NCBI RefSeq assembly: GCF_000364625.1
Contig: NZ_KB822614.1
Coordinates: forward strand, 1-64,000
DNA from: Pseudomonas thermotolerans DSM 14292
Lineage (GTDB): Bacteria > Pseudomonadota > Gammaproteobacteria > Pseudomonadales > Pseudomonadaceae
Reading direction: 5' to 3'
DNA length: 64,000 nt
Below the pieces are notes generated by a model. That model had not been told where the DNA came from. It did not search any database and saw nothing but the letters and a program-made list of their open reading frames with translations. A program made the translations under genes and the position numbers. Positions 60,795 to 64,000 of the stretch are shown here, one piece after another (position 1 is the first letter of the stretch; each line of letters opens with the position of its first letter).

Positions 60795-62225
60795 ATGACC
60801 AATCTGTTGCTCTATCAGCGCATCGCCCAGCAACTGGCTGATGACATCCGCCGCGGCGTCTATCAGCCCGGCGAGCGTGTACCCTCGGTGCGCAAACTGA
60901 GCCAGCAGTTGAGCGTCAGCCATGCCACCGTGCTGCAGGCCTATGCCAGCTTGGAGGACCAAGGGCTGATCCGCGCCCGCCCGCAGTCCGGCTTCTACGT
61001 GCACCAGACCCCGGCGCTGACCGCGCCCACCCCCGACATCGCCCGGGTGGAGCGGCCCAGCCTGGTGACCCGCAGCAGCATCATCAACCAGGTGCTCGCC
61101 GAGTCGCGCCGCGAGGGCGTGTTCCCCCTGGGCGCCGCGGTGCCCCACGTCGAGTATCTGCCGGTGCGCGCCCTGCACCAGCAGCTCGCCAAGGTCACCC
61201 GCTTCCAGAGTCCGCGGGCCTTCAGCTACATGTTCAGCCCGGGCTACGAGCCGCTGCGCCGTCAGGTGGCGATCCGCATGCGCGACGCCGGGGTGGTGGT
61301 GGACCCGGCCGAGGTGGTGATCACCCACGGCTGCGTGGATGCCCTGCAGATGTCCCTGCGCGTGCTGACCAAGCCGGGAGATCTGATCGCCACCGAGTCG
61401 CCGACCTACTACGGCCTGCTGCAGCTGGCCGACCTGCTTGGCCTCAAGGTCATCGAGATTCCCTGCGATCCAGCCACCGGGATCAGCCTGGAGGCCCTGC
61501 AGTTGGCCGCCAACCAGTGGCCGATCAAGGCCCTGGTGCTCACCGCGCGCCTGTCCAACCCGCTCGGCGGGACCATCCCCGAGGAGCGCCAGAAGCAGCT
61601 GCTGAGCCTGGCCCGGGACTTCGACATCCAGATCGTCGAGGACGACATCTACGGCGAGCTGCTGTTCGAGCAGGGCACCACCAAGGCCCTCAAGTCCCAG
61701 GACCGCGAAGGAAGGGTGGTGTACTGCTCGAGCTTCTCCAAGACCCTCTCGCCCGGGGTGCGCATCGGCTGGATCATCGCTGGCAAGTACCAGGCGGAGA
61801 TCCAGCGCCTGCAGACCTTCAGCACCCACTCGGCGTGCAGCGTGACCCAGATGGCGGTGGCCGCCTACCTGGAGAACGGCGGCTACGACCGCCACCTGCG
61901 CTACATCCGCCAGGAGTACCGCAAGAATCTCACCGCCTTCCAGCTGGCGGTGCAGCAGTACTTCCCGGACGGCACCCAGATCACCCGGCCGAAGGGCGGT
62001 TTCATCCTCTGGGTCAGCCTGCCTGCGCGGGTCAACACCAAGGAGCTGCACGTGCGTGCCCTGGACCAAGGCATCAGCATTGCCCCGGGGCTGATCTTCA
62101 GCAACACCGAGCAGTTCAACCACTGCATGCGGATGAACTGCGGCATTCCCTGGAACCGCGAGGCGGAACGGGCACTGATGACTCTCGGCATGCTCGCCGG
62201 GCAGCTCTGCCAGGAAGTCGCTTAA
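60795..62225 (+). CDS. MocR/PdxR-type GntR regulator with aminotransferase domain
   Basis: 476 residues from ATG 60795 (GGGAGG 8 bases upstream). N-terminal GntR winged helix (about 5-70: YQPGERVPSVRKLSQQLSVS, HATVLQAYASLEDQGLI), linker, then a fold-type I PLP domain (about 100-470) with PLP-Lys in SSFSKTLSPGVRIGWI, GYEPLRRQVA, and ITHGCVDALQM. Such proteins sense PLP with an amino acid or amine and control a transporter or catabolic gene. The target is unknown; a palindrome lies in its own promoter. Confidence 0.92.
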   Translation: MTNLLLYQRIAQQLADDIRRGVYQPGERVPSVRKLSQQLSVSHATVLQAYASLEDQGLIRARPQSGFYVHQTPALTAPTPDIARVERPSLVTRSSIINQVLAESRREGVFPLGAAVPHVEYLPVRALHQQLAKVTRFQSPRAFSYMFSPGYEPLRRQVAIRMRDAGVVVDPAEVVITHGCVDALQMSLRVLTKPGDLIATESPTYYGLLQLADLLGLKVIEIPCDPATGISLEALQLAANQWPIKALVLTARLSNPLGGTIPEERQKQLLSLARDFDIQIVEDDIYGELLFEQGTTKALKSQDREGRVVYCSSFSKTLSPGVRIGWIIAGKYQAEIQRLQTFSTHSACSVTQMAVAAYLENGGYDRHLRYIRQEYRKNLTAFQLAVQQYFPDGTQITRPKGGFILWVSLPARVNTKELHVRALDQGISIAPGLIFSNTEQFNHCMRMNCGIPWNREAERALMTLGMLAGQLCQEVA

Positions 62226-62251
62226 CCCGGATCGCCGCGTGGCTCCGTCTA

Positions 62252-62279
62252 CCTGGGCGAAAGGGATGCTTCGCCCAGG
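62252..62279 (+). promoter_or_regulatory. Hairpin overlapping the ribosome site of the VWA gene
   Basis: A 10-bp perfect stem CCTGGGCGAA / TTCGCCCAGG (62252-62261, 62270-62279) with an 8-base loop. The right arm overlaps the AGGAGA ribosome site (62277-62282) of the gene starting at 62289. No U-run follows, so it is a poor terminator; translation control is possible. Confidence 0.45.
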
Positions 62280-62288
62280 AGAGACGCC

Positions 62289-63965
62289 ATGCTGCCCACC
62301 CCGCTTCGCCCGCCACTGCTTTGTGTCCTATCGCTGGCCCTGATCGCCTGCAGTCAGCCACCGGCCGAGCCGCCGCGTGAAGAGGCCGCCGTCCAGCAGA
62401 AGGCGCAGAGCCGCGCCCTGGCTGCCGGCAAGGCCAGGCTCGCCGCCCGCGTGCCGCTGGCCGCCATGCCCACGGTGATGCCGGCGCCCAGGGCCGAACG
62501 GCTGCCGAGCCATTACCGCGACGAGGGGCGCGAACGCTACCAGCGCTTCGCCGACAACCCGGTGCAGGCGGTGGCCGAGGCGCCGGTGTCCACCTTCAGC
62601 ACCGACGTGGACACCGGCGCCTATGCCAACGTGCGGCGCTTCCTCGACAGCGGCCGGCTGCCACCGGCCGAGGCGGTGCGCCTGGAGGAGATGGTCAACT
62701 ACTTCCCCTACGCCTATCCGCTGCCCAAGGGTGACGCGCCCTTCGGGGTGAGCACCGAGCTGGCGGTGACTCCCTGGAACCCCGAGACCCGCCTGCTGCG
62801 CATCGCCATCAAGGCCTCCGATCGCCGGGTGGAGGAGCTGCCGCCGGCCAACCTGGTGTTCCTGGTGGATGTCTCCGGCTCCATGGAGCGCCCCGAGGGC
62901 CTGCCGCTGGTCAAGGCCACCTTGGGCCTGCTGGTCGAGCAGCTGCGCGAAGAGGACCGGGTATCCCTGGTGACCTACGCCGGCGACTCGCGGCTGGTGC
63001 TCGCCCCCACCTCGGGACGCGACAAAGCCAGGATCCGCGCGGCCATCGAGGAGCTGAGCGCCGGCGGCGCCACGGTCGGCGAGGCGGGCATCCAGCTGGC
63101 TTACCAGCAGGCCCGCCAGGGTTTCATCGCCGGCGGCATCAATCGCATCCTGCTGGCCACCGACGGCGACTTCAACGTCGGTACCAGCGACTTCGAGAGT
63201 CTCAAGCAACTGGTTACCAGTCAGCGGCGCAGCGGGGTGTCGCTGACCACCCTGGGCTTCGGTACCGGCAACTACAACGAGCAGCTGATGGAGCAGCTGG
63301 CCGATGCCGGCGACGGCAACTACGCCTACATCGACAACCTGCGCGAGGCGCGCAAGGTGCTAGTGGAGCAGCTCAGCTCCACCCTGGCCACCGTGGCCCG
63401 CGACGTCAAGCTACAGATCGAGTTCAACCCCGCCTGGGTCAGCGAATACCGCCTGCTCGGCTACGAGAACCGTCAGCTACGCCGCGAGGACTTCGCCAAC
63501 GACAAGGTGGATGCCGGGGAGGTCGGGGCCGGGCACACGGTGACCGCGCTCTACGAGATCGTCCCGGCGGGCGCCCGTGGCTGGCTGGAGCCGCTGCGCT
63601 ACCAGCCGGCCAGGATGACGGAGAACGACAGCCAAGAGCTGGCCTGGCTGCGCATCCGCTACAAGGCGCCGGAGGCGGAACGCAGCCGCCTGCTGGAGGT
63701 GCCGGTGCTCGCCGAAGCGCCGCGAGCGATCGCCCAGGCCAGCGAGGACCTGCGCTTCGCCGCGGCGGTGGCGGCGTTCGCCCAGCAGCTCAAGGGCGGC
63801 CAGTACACCGGCGACTTCAGCATGGCGGACAGCGCCGAGCTGGCCCGTGGCGCCCGCGGCGAGGACCCCTTCGGCCTGCGCGGCGAATTCGTCCAGCTGG
63901 TGGAGCTGGCGTCCGTCCTGCAGGCATCGCAGAATGGCCGCTCCGCCACTGCCAGGGTCGAATGA
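62289..63965 (+). CDS. VWA-domain lipoprotein (YfbK-like)
   Basis: 558 residues. Lipobox LIAC gives Cys21. After a Pro/Ala-rich linker comes the YfbK-type N-terminal domain (about 75-170: PVSTFSTDVDTGAYANVRRF, EEMVNYFPYAYP), a von Willebrand A domain with intact MIDAS motif DVSGSM (about 198) and TDGDF (about 294), and a C-terminal DUF3520-like region with DVKLQIEFNPAWVSEYRLLG. Family members lie in the periplasm, anchored by lipid; function unknown. The stop overlaps the next start (ATGA). Confidence 0.9.
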   Translation: MLPTPLRPPLLCVLSLALIACSQPPAEPPREEAAVQQKAQSRALAAGKARLAARVPLAAMPTVMPAPRAERLPSHYRDEGRERYQRFADNPVQAVAEAPVSTFSTDVDTGAYANVRRFLDSGRLPPAEAVRLEEMVNYFPYAYPLPKGDAPFGVSTELAVTPWNPETRLLRIAIKASDRRVEELPPANLVFLVDVSGSMERPEGLPLVKATLGLLVEQLREEDRVSLVTYAGDSRLVLAPTSGRDKARIRAAIEELSAGGATVGEAGIQLAYQQARQGFIAGGINRILLATDGDFNVGTSDFESLKQLVTSQRRSGVSLTTLGFGTGNYNEQLMEQLADAGDGNYAYIDNLREARKVLVEQLSSTLATVARDVKLQIEFNPAWVSEYRLLGYENRQLRREDFANDKVDAGEVGAGHTVTALYEIVPAGARGWLEPLRYQPARMTENDSQELAWLRIRYKAPEAERSRLLEVPVLAEAPRAIAQASEDLRFAAAVAAFAQQLKGGQYTGDFSMADSAELARGARGEDPFGLRGEFVQLVELASVLQASQNGRSATARVE

Positions 63966-64000
63966 GGGTGCCCGTCATTCCCGTCACCGACAGTCCGCTC
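63962..64000 (+). CDS. Start of the next gene, partial
   Basis: ATG 63962 overlaps the stop of the VWA gene and 13 codons (MRVPVIPVTDSPL) run to the edge. YfbK-type genes are often followed by an ECF sigma factor gene and the start would fit that, but too little is present to say. Confidence 0.4.
   Translation, partial: MRVPVIPVTDSPL

Overview
The window is ordinary chromosome of a GC-rich gammaproteobacterium, almost certainly Pseudomonas from the P. aeruginosa side of the genus. The evidence is gene content and order: etfBA divergent from ETF-ubiquinone oxidoreductase, fabAB next to a PA1611-type hybrid kinase and gpsA, and gltA divergent from sdhCDAB-sucAB-lpdG-sucCD followed by a braB-type carrier and htpG. 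From memory, these blocks match P. aeruginosa segments near PA2949-2953, PA1609-1624, PA1681-1684 and PA1576-1596, joined here in a different order. No tRNA, rRNA, CRISPR array, prophage or intact mobile element was seen.

Layout. 1-5.8 kb: electron-transfer flavoprotein genes around a PsrA-type operator, a PlaF-like membrane phospholipase, and a periplasmic binding protein / DUF4398 lipoprotein / OmpA lipoprotein operon. 5.9-6.4 kb: a decayed IS3-family transposase fragment abutting the fabB terminator. 6.4-19.2 kb: unsaturated fatty-acid synthesis (fabA, fabB), a hybrid histidine kinase, gpsA, sixA, and a lipid/acyl cluster (acyl-CoA synthetase, thioesterase, two alpha/beta hydrolases, GST, DUF4892, AI-2E transporter). 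19.5-26.4 kb: patatin, small lipoprotein, flavin reductase, a membrane protein of unknown function, a secreted hydrolase, aroC, an MFS transporter, and an acireductone-dioxygenase homologue that has lost three of four metal ligands. 26.5-36.6 kb: pdxB, a frameshifted ATP-NAD kinase-like gene, an ABC exporter, rhtA, ppnP, an exonuclease, a beta-hydroxyacid dehydrogenase, a START-domain protein and a tandem universal stress protein.

36.6-49.7 kb is the TCA-cycle block: gltA on the minus strand and the sdh-suc-lpd genes on the plus strand, diverging from a 351-base region with two good sigma70 promoters. 50-64 kb holds braB, DUF599, a lipoprotein with 11-residue repeats, paired hotdog thioesterases, htpG behind a sigma32-type promoter, pirin/OsmC, a binding protein, a secreted amidohydrolase, a MocR-type regulator and a VWA lipoprotein.

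The genes serve mainly central carbon and fatty-acid metabolism. Electrons from acyl-CoA oxidation enter through ETF/ETF-QO, acetyl units are oxidised by the TCA block, and fabAB, gpsA and several lipases/thioesterases deal with membrane lipid. The most unusual items are the metal-site-deficient MtnD homologue, the broken ATP-NAD kinase gene, the 18-bp perfect palindrome before the acyl-CoA synthetase, the 11-residue-repeat lipoprotein, and a hairpin overlapping the ribosome site of the VWA gene. No clearly new multi-gene system was found.
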